64,000 bases of DNA from Geodermatophilus sp. DSM 44513 (GCF_032460525.1 NZ_CP135963.1:1302001-1366000); one strand, 5' to 3'. Positions 18,792 through 28,176 are shown, counted from the first letter of the stretch. Numbers and translations are program-made. Notes: generated from the letters alone by a model not told the origin.

Positions 18792-20453
18792 GTGCGCTCT
18801 CCGACGGTGCCGATCGCCCTGACCGTGGTCCTGCTGGCCGGAGGCTGCGGCGGGGCCTCCGACGAGGGCGGCGGGGAGTCCGGCTCCGCGGTGAGCACCT
18901 CCCCGCCCGACGCCCGTCTCACTCTGGTCGCCGACGAGGACCCGGTCGCCGCGGCGGCCTCGACCAGCCGGGCGCTGTTCGACACCGCGGACGTCGCCGT
19001 CGTCGCCCGGGACGGCGACACGGCCGGCACCCTGCTGGGCGCCTCGGCCGCCACCGGCCTGGGCGTCCCGCTGCTGCTCGAGCCGTCCGGTGGCGGGCCG
19101 GCCGACGCGCTGACCGCCGAGCTGGAGCGGCTCGGGACGACGACGGTTCTGGCCGTGGGTGCCGCCGAGGGCGGCGGCGTGGGTGCTGCCGAGAGGGCAG
19201 GGGAGGGCGGGCCCGAGGTGGTCGCCGTGCCCGCCGACGCGGAGGCCGTCGAGGAGGCCACCGGCCTGGACCTCGGCGGTGACCAGCAGGTGGACGGCGG
19301 GGCGGAGGCCGCCGCGGTCGCCGGGCTGGACCCCGAGCAGCCGGCCGCCCTGGTGATCGGGGACGCCCCCGAGCCCCCCGCGGGCGACGACCCGGGGGAG
19401 CTGCCCGCCGTGGAGCGGGCCGAGCCGCTGGACGGCACGATCGTGCTGAGCACCGGCGGGCCGGAGTCCGTCGCCGGCGTCGCGACCGCGCGGGCGGCCG
19501 GCGCGCGGGTGCAGCTGACCGAGGGCACCGACCCCCGCGGCTCGGCCGAGCTGGTGGAGCTGCTGGGCGAGCAGCAGCCGGAGACGGTCGTCGCGCTGGG
19601 TGCGGGGTTCGGCGCCGAGGAGGGGCTAGAGTGGAAGCTGGACGTCGCGGCCACCGGCGCGCAGCTGCCCGGTGGCGGCCAGCTGCTGTTCCCCGGGCGG
19701 ATGATGATCGCCCTCTACGGCAGCACGGAGGGCGCGGCGCTCGGCGTCCTCGGCGAGCAGGACCTGGAGGCCTCGATCGAGCGGGCGCGCAGCACGGCGG
19801 CCCCCTACGAGGAGCTGGTCGACGTCCCCGTCGTCCCGGCCTTCGAGATCATCGTGACGGTGGCGTCGTCGGCCGCCGGACCGGACGGCAACTACTCCAC
19901 CGAGCAGTCGGTGGAGGACGTGCGCCCGTGGGTGGAGGCGGCCGGGGAGGCGGGGCTCTACGTCGTCCTGGACCTGCAGCCCGGGCGCACCGACTTCGTC
20001 ACCCAGGCCGAGCAGTACCGCCCGCTGCTGGAGCTGCCCCACGTCGGCCTGGCGCTGGACCCCGAGTGGCGGCTCAAGCCCGACCAGGTGCACCTGCAGC
20101 AGATCGGCCAGGTGTCCATCGACGAGGTCAACGATGTGGTCACCTGGCTGGCCGACCTCACCCGCGAGAACGCGCTGCCGCAGAAGCTGCTCGTCCTGCA
20201 CCAGTTCCAGGTGCGGATGATCCCGGAGCGCGAGCGGCTGGACACCTCCCGCGACGAGCTCGCGCTCATGGTGCACGTCGACGGGCAGGGCTCCCAGCCG
20301 GCGAAGCAGGACACCTGGCGGGTGCTGCGGCAGACCGAGCCCGACGAGGTCGCCTGGGGCTGGAAGAACTTCTACGACGAGGACCTGCCGGTGCTCACCC
20401 CCGAGCAGACGGTCGAGGTCGAGCCGCGCCCGGACCTGGTCAGCTACCAGTAG
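18792..20453 (+). CDS. Large exported lipoprotein with cell-wall-binding-repeat-like region
   Basis: 553-aa lipoprotein. The GTG at 18792 follows GGGAGG, then comes a short signal peptide with the lipobox LLAGGC (Cys19). The first part alternates VAVVARDGDTAGTLLGA and TTTVLAVG segments, reminiscent of cell wall binding repeat 2 domains. The C-terminal 270 residues look like a TIM-barrel, glycoside-hydrolase-like domain (FEIIVTVASSAAG, VVLDLQPGRTDF, GLALDPEWRL, VLHQFQ). No catalytic assignment is possible by eye. The family occurs across actinobacteria without known function. The mRNA probably starts behind a TAGGGT box at 18719-18724. Confidence 0.7.
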   Translation: MRSPTVPIALTVVLLAGGCGGASDEGGGESGSAVSTSPPDARLTLVADEDPVAAAASTSRALFDTADVAVVARDGDTAGTLLGASAATGLGVPLLLEPSGGGPADALTAELERLGTTTVLAVGAAEGGGVGAAERAGEGGPEVVAVPADAEAVEEATGLDLGGDQQVDGGAEAAAVAGLDPEQPAALVIGDAPEPPAGDDPGELPAVERAEPLDGTIVLSTGGPESVAGVATARAAGARVQLTEGTDPRGSAELVELLGEQQPETVVALGAGFGAEEGLEWKLDVAATGAQLPGGGQLLFPGRMMIALYGSTEGAALGVLGEQDLEASIERARSTAAPYEELVDVPVVPAFEIIVTVASSAAGPDGNYSTEQSVEDVRPWVEAAGEAGLYVVLDLQPGRTDFVTQAEQYRPLLELPHVGLALDPEWRLKPDQVHLQQIGQVSIDEVNDVVTWLADLTRENALPQKLLVLHQFQVRMIPERERLDTSRDELALMVHVDGQGSQPAKQDTWRVLRQTEPDEVAWGWKNFYDEDLPVLTPEQTVEVEPRPDLVSYQ

Positions 20454-20533
20454 CCCCATCGGGGCCCGGCGTCTCCCGTCGTGTCGGTCTGCTGTGGTGA
20501 GCTGTCGCCGCCCCGAGCCGGAGGAGGACCCCC

Positions 20534-21508
20534 GTGACCACCGTGCTGACCGACGAGCTGGACCCCCGGTTGCTCGAGCACCGGCGCGAGCTGACCGGCT
20601 ACTGCTACCGGATGCTCGGGTCGGCCTTCGACGCCGACGATGCCGTGCAGGAGACGATGGTGCGCGCCTGGCGCGGCCTGGGCGACTTCGAGGGCCGCTC
20701 GGCGCTGCGCTCGTGGCTGTACCGGATCGCCACCAACGTCTGCCTCGACCAGCTCTCCGGCCGCCAGCGCCGGGCGCTGCCGATGGACCTGTCCGGTCAG
20801 CCGTGGCAGCCGGTCCCGGCCTCCCTGGCCGCCCGCCGGCCGGGGACGGCGTGGGTGGAGCCGGTGCTCGACCGGATGGTCGTCGCCGAGGACGCCGACC
20901 CCGCCGAGCAGGCCGTGCAGCGGGAGTCGATCCGGCTGGCGTTCGTCTCCGCGCTGCAGCACCTGCCGCCGCGCCAGCGGGCCGTGCTCATCCTGCGCGA
21001 GGTGCTGCGCTGGAAGGCCGACGAGGTCGCCGCGCTGCTGGACAGCACGGTGGCATCGGTGAACAGCGCGCTGCAGCGGGCACGGGCCACGATGGCCGCC
21101 GTCGGTGCGGACGCCGACACCGAGCCGCTGGACGACGACCACCGGGCGTTGCTCGCCCGCTACGTGGACGCCTTCGCGCGCTACGACGTCGAGGGGCTGG
21201 TGGCGCTGCTGCACGAGGACGCCACCCAGCACATGCCACCGTTCGAGATGTGGCTGCGCGGCCGAGACGACATCGGCACCTGGATGCTCGGCCCCGGGGC
21301 GGAGTGCCGCGGCTCTCGCGTCCTGGCGACCACCGCCAACGGTGCCCCGGCGCTGGCCCAGTGGCGGCCCGTGCCCGGTGGCGGGTACGCCCCGTGGGCG
21401 CTGCACGTGCTGGAGGTGCGCGCCGGCCGGGTCGCGCACGTCTCGAGCTTCCTGAACCTGGACAACGACCTGTTCCGTCGGCTCGGCCTGCCCGTCGACC
21501 CGGCCTGA
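20534..21508 (+). CDS. RNA polymerase sigma factor, SigX5/SigG-like, with SnoaL-type C-terminal domain
   Basis: 324-aa ECF-like sigma factor. Region 2 is seen in YRMLGSAFDADDAVQETMVRAWRG and WLYRIATNVCLD, region 4 in LQHLPPRQRAVLILREVLRWKADEVA with an SVNSALQRAR recognition helix. Residues from about 200 on form a SnoaL/NTF2-like domain (YVDAFARYDVEGLVALLHEDA, MPPFEMWLRG), which in related groups acts in cis on sigma activity in place of an anti-sigma factor. No anti-sigma gene adjoins it, which fits. GTG 20534 follows GGAGGAGG. Its regulon is unknown. Confidence 0.87.
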   Translation: MTTVLTDELDPRLLEHRRELTGYCYRMLGSAFDADDAVQETMVRAWRGLGDFEGRSALRSWLYRIATNVCLDQLSGRQRRALPMDLSGQPWQPVPASLAARRPGTAWVEPVLDRMVVAEDADPAEQAVQRESIRLAFVSALQHLPPRQRAVLILREVLRWKADEVAALLDSTVASVNSALQRARATMAAVGADADTEPLDDDHRALLARYVDAFARYDVEGLVALLHEDATQHMPPFEMWLRGRDDIGTWMLGPGAECRGSRVLATTANGAPALAQWRPVPGGGYAPWALHVLEVRAGRVAHVSSFLNLDNDLFRRLGLPVDPA

Positions 21509-21613
21509 GCCGGCCGCCGCGGCGGACGGGTGGACCGCAGCGGCCCGGAACCGGCGCGGTCCCGGGCCTCCGGTGTGCAGCGATCGCGGGCCGTCGACCA
21601 GCGGCCCGCGGGC

Positions 21614-22465
21614 TCAGCCCTCGCGGACGGCCACCAGCGGCAGGGTGAAGGCGCCGGACTGGATGCCGGCGAGGTCCACGGCGAGGAACCGGAAGCCGGC
21701 CGCCCGCACCACGGCCAGCGCCTGCTCGCGCAGCGGGTCGGTGACCAGCGCCGGGAGGTCCTCGACGGCGACCTCCAGGCGGGCGACGTCCCCGTGGTGG
21801 CGCACCCGCAGGTCGGCCAGGCCCAGCCGGCGCAGCCCCGCCTCGGCGCGCTCGACTTGCACCAGCTTCTCCGGCGACACCTCGCTGTGGTGCGGGATGC
21901 GGGAGGCCAGGCACGGGGCCGCCGGCTTGTCCGCGCACGGCAGCGCGAACGCGCGGGCGACCCGCCGCACCGCGGCCTTGTCCAGGCCGGCGTCGGCCAG
22001 CGGGCGCAGCACGGCGTGCGCGGTGGCCGCGCGGGCGCCGGGGCGGTCCGGGCGCCGGGCGTCGTCGGCGTTCTCCCCGTAGGCGACCGCGGTCAGGCCG
22101 TACCGGGCCACGACGTCGGAGGAGATCCGGGCGAACAGCTCGTCCTTGCAGTGGAAGCAGCGGTCCGGGCCGTTGCGCCGGTACTCCGGCCGGTCGCCCT
22201 CCGCGGTCTCGACCTCCACCACCGGCACCCCGACGTGCGCGGCGACCCGGTGGGCGGCGTCCCGCTCGTCGGCGGCCAGGCTGGGGGAGACCCCGAGCAG
22301 CGCGAGCACCCGGCCGGCGCCGAGCGCGTCGGCGGCCAGCGCCAGCAGCACCGAGGAGTCCACCCCGCCGGAGAAGGCGACCCCCAGCCGCGCGGTGCCG
22401 GCCAGCCCGGCCTGCAGCGCGGCGACCGCCCGGCGGTCCTCCGGCGGCAGCGACGTCACGGACAC
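21614..22465 (-). CDS. larE: LarE: ATP-dependent sulfur transferase for nickel-pincer nucleotide
   Basis: Third step of nickel-pincer nucleotide (NPN) synthesis: adenylates the carboxylated pyridinium intermediate and inserts sulfur. 283 aa. The PP-loop SGGVDSS is at 32-38. Cys103 and Cys106 form CFHC, and Cys177 and Cys185 lie in the PCADKPAAPCLASR segment. The last matches the position of the sacrificial cysteine of lactobacillar LarE by motif; the extra cysteines suggest the iron-sulfur variant, which is inference. It lies ten bases behind larA on the same strand, so both are likely co-transcribed. Confidence 0.88.
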   Translation of the reverse strand: MSVTSLPPEDRRAVAALQAGLAGTARLGVAFSGGVDSSVLLALAADALGAGRVLALLGVSPSLAADERDAAHRVAAHVGVPVVEVETAEGDRPEYRRNGPDRCFHCKDELFARISSDVVARYGLTAVAYGENADDARRPDRPGARAATAHAVLRPLADAGLDKAAVRRVARAFALPCADKPAAPCLASRIPHHSEVSPEKLVQVERAEAGLRRLGLADLRVRHHGDVARLEVAVEDLPALVTDPLREQALAVVRAAGFRFLAVDLAGIQSGAFTLPLVAVREG

Positions 22466-22475
22466 GTGCGAGGCC

Positions 22476-23768
22476 TCAGCGGGCGTCGGCGAGCAGCTCG
22501 GCGGCCACGTACGGGATAGTCTGCGGCCCCTCGGGCAGCACGCACACCCGGGCGTCGGGGCCCGCGGCGTCGAGCAGCTCGCGCACCGTGGCGCCGATGT
22601 CGCGGGTCTGCTCCAGGTGGGCGGCGGCGAGCGCCTCGTCGGAGAGGTGGCCGGTGTGCATGATCACCCGCGCCCGGCTCTGCACCTTGGCCTGCACCTG
22701 CACCTGCCACTGGTCGGGCACCGTCTGCGCCCGGTTCTCGATCACGTCCAGCAGCGCCTGGGGCGACTCCGCGGACTGGAGCACCTCCTTGTAGGAGCCG
22801 TGGTCGGGGAAGCCGTCGCGGCACTCCGCGGCGCAGATGATCGCCCCGCCGTCCTTGACCACGGTCGCCGCCGCGGAGATGCCCTTCACGGCCTGGTAGA
22901 GGTTCTGGTCCAGCGGGAAGCCGGAGTTGGTCGTGACCACCACGTCGAAGCGCCCGGGCACCGGGGCCATCGCCAGCTCCCGGGCTGCCTCGCGGGCCGC
23001 GGCGTGCATGGCGAACAGCTCCCCGGCGAACGCGCCGACCACCTGTTGGTCCCGGTTGAGGGTGACGTCGAAGCCGAAGTGGACGCCGCCCACCGCGGCG
23101 ACCACCGCGCGGATGTCGTCGTGGACGGGGTTGCCCTCGCAGACCCCCCAGACGGCCTGCGGGGACCCGATGCGCGCGGCGTCGTGCAGGGTGAGCACCG
23201 TCTCCAGGCCGGCCAGGCCGGGGACGGCGAGCTTCGGGCCGCCGCTGAACCCGGCGAAGAAGTGCGGCTCGACGAACCCGGTGGTGATGCGGACGTCGGC
23301 GTCGACCCAGCGGCGGTCCAGCCAGACGGGGACGCCGTTGCCGTGGGTGCCCATCCAGACCAGCGAGGCGTCGTCGCGGGCGTCGTGGTTGACCACGCGC
23401 ACCCGGTCGACGACGTCGCCGAGCATGGCCCGGATCTCGGCGTCGGTGTTGCCGCGGTGCGTGCCGGTGGCGACCAGGACGAGGACGTCGTCGTCCGCCA
23501 CGATGCCGGCGAGCTCGTCGAGCACGGCCGGCACCATGAGGACGCGCGGCTGGGCGCGGGTGCCGTCGCAGACGGAGATGGCCACCGTCTGGCCGGGCCG
23601 GACGACCTCGCGCAGCGGCGGCCCGGCCACCGGTTCGCGCAGCGCCGTCCGGAGCACCGCCATCGGGTCCGGCGCACCCGGCACGAAGCGGGGTTCGACG
23701 ACGGTCGTCCGCTCGTCCGGCAGGTCGACGGTGAGGCCCTGCTCGCCGTAGGCCAGTCGCACCCTCAT
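22476..23768 (-). CDS. larA: LarA-family nickel-pincer-dependent racemase/epimerase
   Basis: Homologue of nickel lactate racemase, 430 aa. The residues known from L. plantarum are all present at matching spacing: His104 in ATGTHRG and His169 in VEPHFF (hydride-transfer acid/base pair), Lys179 in GGPKLA (NPN attachment) and His195 in TLHDAA (nickel ligand). LarA homologues act on various 2-hydroxy acids, so the substrate here is open. ATG 23768 was preferred to GTG 23777. A TAGGGT box on this strand lies 43-48 bases upstream. It heads a larA-larE unit divergent from larB-larC. Confidence 0.87.
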   Translation of the reverse strand: MRVRLAYGEQGLTVDLPDERTTVVEPRFVPGAPDPMAVLRTALREPVAGPPLREVVRPGQTVAISVCDGTRAQPRVLMVPAVLDELAGIVADDDVLVLVATGTHRGNTDAEIRAMLGDVVDRVRVVNHDARDDASLVWMGTHGNGVPVWLDRRWVDADVRITTGFVEPHFFAGFSGGPKLAVPGLAGLETVLTLHDAARIGSPQAVWGVCEGNPVHDDIRAVVAAVGGVHFGFDVTLNRDQQVVGAFAGELFAMHAAAREAARELAMAPVPGRFDVVVTTNSGFPLDQNLYQAVKGISAAATVVKDGGAIICAAECRDGFPDHGSYKEVLQSAESPQALLDVIENRAQTVPDQWQVQVQAKVQSRARVIMHTGHLSDEALAAAHLEQTRDIGATVRELLDAAGPDARVCVLPEGPQTIPYVAAELLADAR

Positions 23769-23810
23769 GGAGATCACCCGTCCCGCTCCGGTCGGACAGC
23801 ACTTGCCCGG

Positions 23811-23816
23811 ACCCTA
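23811..23816 (-). promoter_or_regulatory. -10 box for larA-larE
   Basis: TAGGGT on the minus strand gives a short 5' leader of about 35 bases carrying a GGGACGGG purine stretch before ATG 23768. Confidence 0.4.
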
Positions 23817-23841
23817 ACCGCGCGGGCCGGTCGCGGCCGGG

Positions 23842-23847
23842 CAGGAT
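23842..23847 (+). promoter_or_regulatory. -10 box of a leaderless larB-larC promoter
   Basis: CAGGAT, six bases, then GTG 23854. It lies back to back with the larA promoter in an 85-base gap. Confidence 0.4.
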
Positions 23848-23853
23848 GCGGGC

Positions 23854-24543
23854 GTGGACCGCGAGGGGGGCGACCCCGGGTACGTCGACCTGGGCTTCGC
23901 GCGGGTGGACACCGACCGGCTGTCCCGCACCGGCGACCCGGAGGTGGTCTACGGGGCCGGCAAGACCCCGGACGAGGTGGTCGCGATCCTCGGGACGCTG
24001 CGCGCCGCGACCCCGCACCGACCGGCCCTGGTCACCCGGGCCGACCCCGCGACCGTGGCGGCGGTCCGGCTGCGCTGGCCCGAGGCCCGGGTGGAGGCCA
24101 CCACGATCGTCGTGGGCGAGCCGCCACCGGCCCGTGGGCTGGTCGGCGTCGTCACCGCCGGGACGTCGGACTCCGCGGTGGCCGCGGAGGCGGCGACCAC
24201 CGCGCGGGCCTTCGGGGCCGGCGTCGTCCGGGTGACCGACGTCGGCGTCGCCGGGCTGCACCGCGTGCTCGACGTCCGCCCGGTGCTCCAGGACGCCGAC
24301 ATCCTCGTCGTGGTGGCCGGCATGGAGGGCGCGCTGCCCAGCGTCGTCGGCGGGCTGGTCGGCACGCCGGTCGTGGCCGTGCCGACCAGCGTCGGCTACG
24401 GGGCCAGCTTCGGCGGGCTGGCCGCGCTGCTGGGGATGCTCAACTCCTGCGCGGCCGGCGTGGTCGTCTGCAACATCGACAACGGCTTCGGCGCCGGGGT
24501 GTTCGCCGCGCGGATCGCCCGCCGGACCCAGGCGCCGCGGTGA
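23854..24543 (+). CDS. larB: LarB: nicotinic acid adenine dinucleotide carboxylase/hydrolase
   Basis: First step of NPN synthesis: carboxylates the pyridinium ring of NaAD and cleaves the phosphoanhydride. 229 aa. The C-terminal half is a PurE-like domain with TAGTSDSAVAAEA, VVAGMEGALPSVVGGL and PTSVGYGASFGGLAALLGMLNSC, all typical of LarB. The N-terminal part has the VVYGAGKTPDEV segment. It is followed by larC with a four-base GTGA overlap. Confidence 0.92.
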   Translation: MDREGGDPGYVDLGFARVDTDRLSRTGDPEVVYGAGKTPDEVVAILGTLRAATPHRPALVTRADPATVAAVRLRWPEARVEATTIVVGEPPPARGLVGVVTAGTSDSAVAAEAATTARAFGAGVVRVTDVGVAGLHRVLDVRPVLQDADILVVVAGMEGALPSVVGGLVGTPVVAVPTSVGYGASFGGLAALLGMLNSCAAGVVVCNIDNGFGAGVFAARIARRTQAPR

Positions 24544-25745
24544 CCGGGCGGGTCGGCTGGCTGGACTGCGGCAACGGCGTGGCCGGCGACATGCTGCTGG
24601 GCGCCGTCGTCGGCGCCGGGGTGCCGCTGGCGCACCTCGCCGCGGCGCTGGAGCCGCTGCAGCTGCCGGTCGCGCTGCGCGCCGAGGACGTGTCGCGCGC
24701 GGGGCTGCGGGCGGTGCGCGTGGTGGTGGAGGCGCCGGAGGCGGGTCAGCCGACGCGCACGTGGGCCGACGTCCGCGGGCTGCTGGGCCGGCTGCCGGAC
24801 CCGCTGCGCGCGACGGCGACCGGGGTGTTCGGCGCGCTGGCGGTCGCGGAGGCGGCGGTGCACGGCGTGCCGGAGGACGACGTGCACTTCCACGAGGTGG
24901 GCGCACTGGACGCGATCGCCGACGTCGTCGGGGTGTGCGCCGGCCTGGCCGCGCTGGGCCTGGACCGGCTGGTGGTCTCCCCGATCGCGCTCGGCGGGGG
25001 GCACGCGCGCACGGCGCACGGGACGATCCCGGTGCCCGGCCCCGCCGTGCTGGCCCTGCTGGCGGCTGCCGGTGCGCCGGGGCGGGGCGGGCCCGACGAG
25101 GTCGAGCTGGCCACGCCCACCGGGGTCGCGCTGGCCACCACGCTGGCCGACGGCTTCGGCCCGATGCCGCTGCTGCGCCCGACGGCCACCGGCACCGGCG
25201 CCGGCACCCGGGACCCGGCCGGGCGGCCCAACGTGGTGCGGCTGGTCGTGGGGGAGGTCCCGGCGGGGGACCCCGGCACGACGACGGCGGTGGTGCTGGA
25301 GGCCAACGTCGACGACCTGGACCCGCGCGCCTGGCCGCTGGTGCTCACCGCCCTGCTGGACGCCGGTGCGCTGGACGCCTGGCTGACCCCGACGCTGATG
25401 AAGAAGGGCCGGCCGGCGCACGTCGTCGCGGCGCTCGCCCCGCCGTCCGGTGCGGCGCGGGTCCGGGAGGTGCTGCTGCGCGAGACCACGACCCTCGGCG
25501 TCCGCGAGACGTCCGTCGTGCGGCACGCCGTCCGCCGCACGTTCGGCACCGTGGACGTCGACGGGCAGCCGGTCGCCGTCAAGCTCGGGTGGGGGCCGGA
25601 CGGCGCGGTGCTCAACGCCATGCCCGAGTGGGAGGACGTCGCGCGCGCGGCCGCCGCCCTCGACCGGCCGGTGACGCGGGTGCTGGCCCACGCGCTCGGG
25701 CTCGCCGAGGCGCTGGCCGCCCGGACCCCGCCCGGCGGGGAGTGA
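24540..25745 (+). CDS. larC: LarC: nickel insertion enzyme (single-frame form)
   Basis: Last step of NPN synthesis: CTP-dependent nickel insertion. 401 aa. The N-terminus WLDCGNGVAGDMLLGA, the DDVHFHEVGALDAIADVVG segment (His-rich metal region) and EANVDDLDPRAWP with LTPTLMKKGRP are all typical. In Lactiplantibacillus the protein is made by a programmed frameshift between larC1 and larC2; here both halves are in one unbroken frame, so no recoding is needed. The start overlaps the larB stop as GTGA. Confidence 0.92.
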   Translation: MTGRVGWLDCGNGVAGDMLLGAVVGAGVPLAHLAAALEPLQLPVALRAEDVSRAGLRAVRVVVEAPEAGQPTRTWADVRGLLGRLPDPLRATATGVFGALAVAEAAVHGVPEDDVHFHEVGALDAIADVVGVCAGLAALGLDRLVVSPIALGGGHARTAHGTIPVPGPAVLALLAAAGAPGRGGPDEVELATPTGVALATTLADGFGPMPLLRPTATGTGAGTRDPAGRPNVVRLVVGEVPAGDPGTTTAVVLEANVDDLDPRAWPLVLTALLDAGALDAWLTPTLMKKGRPAHVVAALAPPSGAARVREVLLRETTTLGVRETSVVRHAVRRTFGTVDVDGQPVAVKLGWGPDGAVLNAMPEWEDVARAAAALDRPVTRVLAHALGLAEALAARTPPGGE

Positions 25746-25777
25746 CCCGGCCGGTCACCCCCCACCGCGCGGGCGGC

Positions 25778-26974
25778 TCAGCCCCAGCTGCGGTGGCGCC
25801 CCGGCTGCCCGAGCGCGGCCGGCGGCGCGTTGCCCGCGGTCGCGCCCTGCGCGTACTGCGGCGTCGTCACGTAGACGAACTCGTACACGCCGTCCTCGGC
25901 GAGCCCGTCGGTGATGACGCCCTCACCGATCCGGATGCCGTTCTTGACCAGCAGTTCCTGGTGCACCGGGAACACGGCTTGCACCACCGGGTTGCCCAGC
26001 ACCTCCAGCCCCCAGGTGTCCGAGCCGATGATGGCGGGGCGCCGGTCGGCCAGGTAGCGCGCCTCGGCCAGGTAGATGCCCGGCTCCCGGGCCAGGTAGC
26101 GCTCCGGCTCGCTGCGGGCGATCGTGTTCCAGCCGGTGCGGATGAGCACGACGTCGCCGGGGTGGATGGCGTCGATGCCGCCCCGCCTGGCCGCGGCCTG
26201 CAGGTCCGCGATGGTGATCCGGTAGTCGTCCAGCAGCACCGGGCCACCGGCCGCGTTCGTCGACAGCGCCTCGCTCGCTCCCCGCTCGAGCTTGAGGCCG
26301 AGCACGTCGAGCAGGACGCCGCGGGTGACGATCGGCCCCATGTGCTCGTTGCCGAGGCGGCTCGTCCCGGTGGGTGTGGCGATGTCCGGGCCCTGGAACC
26401 CGTTGTAGAAGGTCGCCCCGACGCCGATGTGGTTGAGCCCGTCGAGCTGGGTGACGATCTGGTAGGTGTAGCCCTGCGGGAAGCGCTCCTCGTGGATGCT
26501 GACCCGGTTGGCGCCCAGCGGTGTGGTGGTCTGCAGGATGCCGCCGCCCTCGGTGAAGCCGGCGGGGGGCTGGTACCCCGTGACGGTGAGCCGCTGCTCG
26601 TAGACCCGCGGCGGCTCGGTCTGGAAGGCCGGGAAGCCGTTGGTCATCAGCTCGCCGAGGTTGTACGTCGTCACCGGGTGGCCGTCGGACAGCAGCTGCA
26701 GGGCGGCGGCGGTCTTGGCGGCCGTCACCTCGTTGAACGTGCCGCGCTGGTCGTCCGGGCCGTAGCGGGACGGCGCCCAGCCACCGGCCTCGGCGGCGGC
26801 CACGTCGAACATCACGTCGTCGTACTGCTCGCCGCCTCCCGTCCCGCTGGAGCCGTGCGCGGCGGCCGGCGTCGCCCGGGCCAGGCCGGCGGCGCCGAGA
26901 GCGGCCGCGCCGGCCAGCCCGAGGGCGGAGCGGCGGGACAGCGCGGTGTGGGTCAGGAAGTGGTCGGGGCGCAT
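25778..26974 (-). CDS. Tat-exported cyclase-family (kynurenine formamidase-like) hydrolase
   Basis: 398-aa exported metal-dependent hydrolase of the cyclase superfamily, which includes bacterial arylformamidase. A twin-arginine signal (SRRSALGLAG, then an Ala-rich core ending near residue 40) precedes the catalytic domain. Family landmarks include TQLDGLNHIGVG, a variant of the usual HxGTHxD motif, and GDVVLIRTGW, RPAIIGSDTWGLEV and HQELLVKNGIRIGE. Long proteins of this kind are common in actinobacteria with unknown substrates. It lies between larC and uricase, pointing away from larC. A link to the distant kynU is conceivable but the export signal argues against it. Confidence 0.8.
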   Translation of the reverse strand: MRPDHFLTHTALSRRSALGLAGAAALGAAGLARATPAAAHGSSGTGGGEQYDDVMFDVAAAEAGGWAPSRYGPDDQRGTFNEVTAAKTAAALQLLSDGHPVTTYNLGELMTNGFPAFQTEPPRVYEQRLTVTGYQPPAGFTEGGGILQTTTPLGANRVSIHEERFPQGYTYQIVTQLDGLNHIGVGATFYNGFQGPDIATPTGTSRLGNEHMGPIVTRGVLLDVLGLKLERGASEALSTNAAGGPVLLDDYRITIADLQAAARRGGIDAIHPGDVVLIRTGWNTIARSEPERYLAREPGIYLAEARYLADRRPAIIGSDTWGLEVLGNPVVQAVFPVHQELLVKNGIRIGEGVITDGLAEDGVYEFVYVTTPQYAQGATAGNAPPAALGQPGRHRSWG

Positions 26975-27146
26975 GGTGCTCCTCGGGACGTGGCGGCTTC
27001 GATGACCTGGCGGTTCGGTGTGACGCAGCTAACTCGCGTGTCCGCGTCCGTGCACCTCGGTGCCGGATCCGCGCAGCCCGGGGGTCTCCGGCGGGTGGCC
27101 CGCGCACGTGCCCACCGACCCGGCCCGGGGACGTCGGGGGGTCGGC

Positions 27147-28043
27147 CTACCAGCCCTGACCGGGGTCGAACGCCGGACCGGGGTCGGGCGCGCCCTCGCG
27201 GCGCACGGTGCCCTCGATGAGGCCGTAGGGGCGGTCGTCGGCGTGGAAGACCTCGTTGCGGTTGTCCAGCCCGAAGGGGCTGAGGTCGACCGGGAAGTGG
27301 TGCCGGTTGGGCAGGGAGAGGCGGACCTCGGCGACGCCCGGGACGGCGTCGAGCACGGCGCAGCCCATCTCGAACAGCGTCTGCTGCAGCGCGCGGCTGT
27401 GGGAGGCGGCGAAGGCCTCGCACAGGGCGGCCCGCGCGCCGTCGAACGCTCCCGCCCAGTCGGCCCCGTCGCCGGTGTGCCACCACTGCGCGGTGACCGA
27501 GGTGGCCATCACCCGGTCGTCGGTGGGCTGCAGCGTCGTGTACCGCTCCCGGTAGAAGCCGGCGAACTCCGAGTCGGTGCTCTTGAGCACGGTGAGGTCG
27601 CGCAGCCCGGAGACGACCCAGGCGCAGCCGTCGGCGTACGTGACCGTCGCGGTGCGGGTGTACTGGCCCGCACGGACGAAGGCGTGCGGGTTCGGCGCTC
27701 CGCCGGAGGCCAGCCGCAGCCACGGGGAGGCCTCGACGCGGACCCGGGCCCGGGTCACCTGCGGGACGTCCTCGACGAAGTGGCGGGCCAGCGCCAGGCC
27801 GAAGGACTCGGGCTGGCGCGCGGCGTCGCCGTGCTCCAGGGCGTAGGCGTTGACGGTGTTCTTGACGGCGTCCGTGGTGAGCACCTTGGCGTTGTCGCCG
27901 GTGAGGTGGGTGTCGGTGAAGTCGCCGGTCAGCGCGGCACTGACGTTGTAGTCCACGATCTCGTGCGGGTCGGTGTCGCGGTAGACGCGGACCACCCGGG
28001 TCTCGGCCTTGCCGTACTGGGTGTGTCCGAGCTGGTGTGCCAT
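27147..28043 (-). CDS. Uricase (urate oxidase)
   Basis: Cofactor-free oxidation of urate to 5-hydroxyisourate. 298 aa, the normal length. Recognised by GHTQYGKAETRVVRVYRD (catalytic Lys), DAVKNTVNAYA, LTVLKSTDSEFAGFYRERYTT and LPNRHHFPVDLSPFGLDNRNEVF. The frame extends upstream to 28172, but ATG 28043 (MAHQLGH) follows GAGGA at good spacing and matches family N-termini. It is divergent from the DUF6986 gene with 133 bases between. The HIU hydrolase and OHCU decarboxylase that normally complete the route to allantoin are not in the window. Confidence 0.95.
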   Translation of the reverse strand: MAHQLGHTQYGKAETRVVRVYRDTDPHEIVDYNVSAALTGDFTDTHLTGDNAKVLTTDAVKNTVNAYALEHGDAARQPESFGLALARHFVEDVPQVTRARVRVEASPWLRLASGGAPNPHAFVRAGQYTRTATVTYADGCAWVVSGLRDLTVLKSTDSEFAGFYRERYTTLQPTDDRVMATSVTAQWWHTGDGADWAGAFDGARAALCEAFAASHSRALQQTLFEMGCAVLDAVPGVAEVRLSLPNRHHFPVDLSPFGLDNRNEVFHADDRPYGLIEGTVRREGAPDPGPAFDPGQGW

Positions 28044-28176
28044 CGGTCCTCGACTTCCTCGCTGGGGGAGCGGGTGGGCCCGCACGGAGTGCGAGGGGGA
28101 GCATCCTCCGTGCGGGACGGCGCCCACCGGGGAGCAGCCGTGCCCGCACCCGCCGCGGGAGAACGGGAGCACAGGG

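Noticed and set aside
21614..25745. CRISPR-like or toxin-antitoxin content near the lar genes
   Set aside because: No spaced repeats and no small paired genes are present; all frames are explained by larA, B, C and E.
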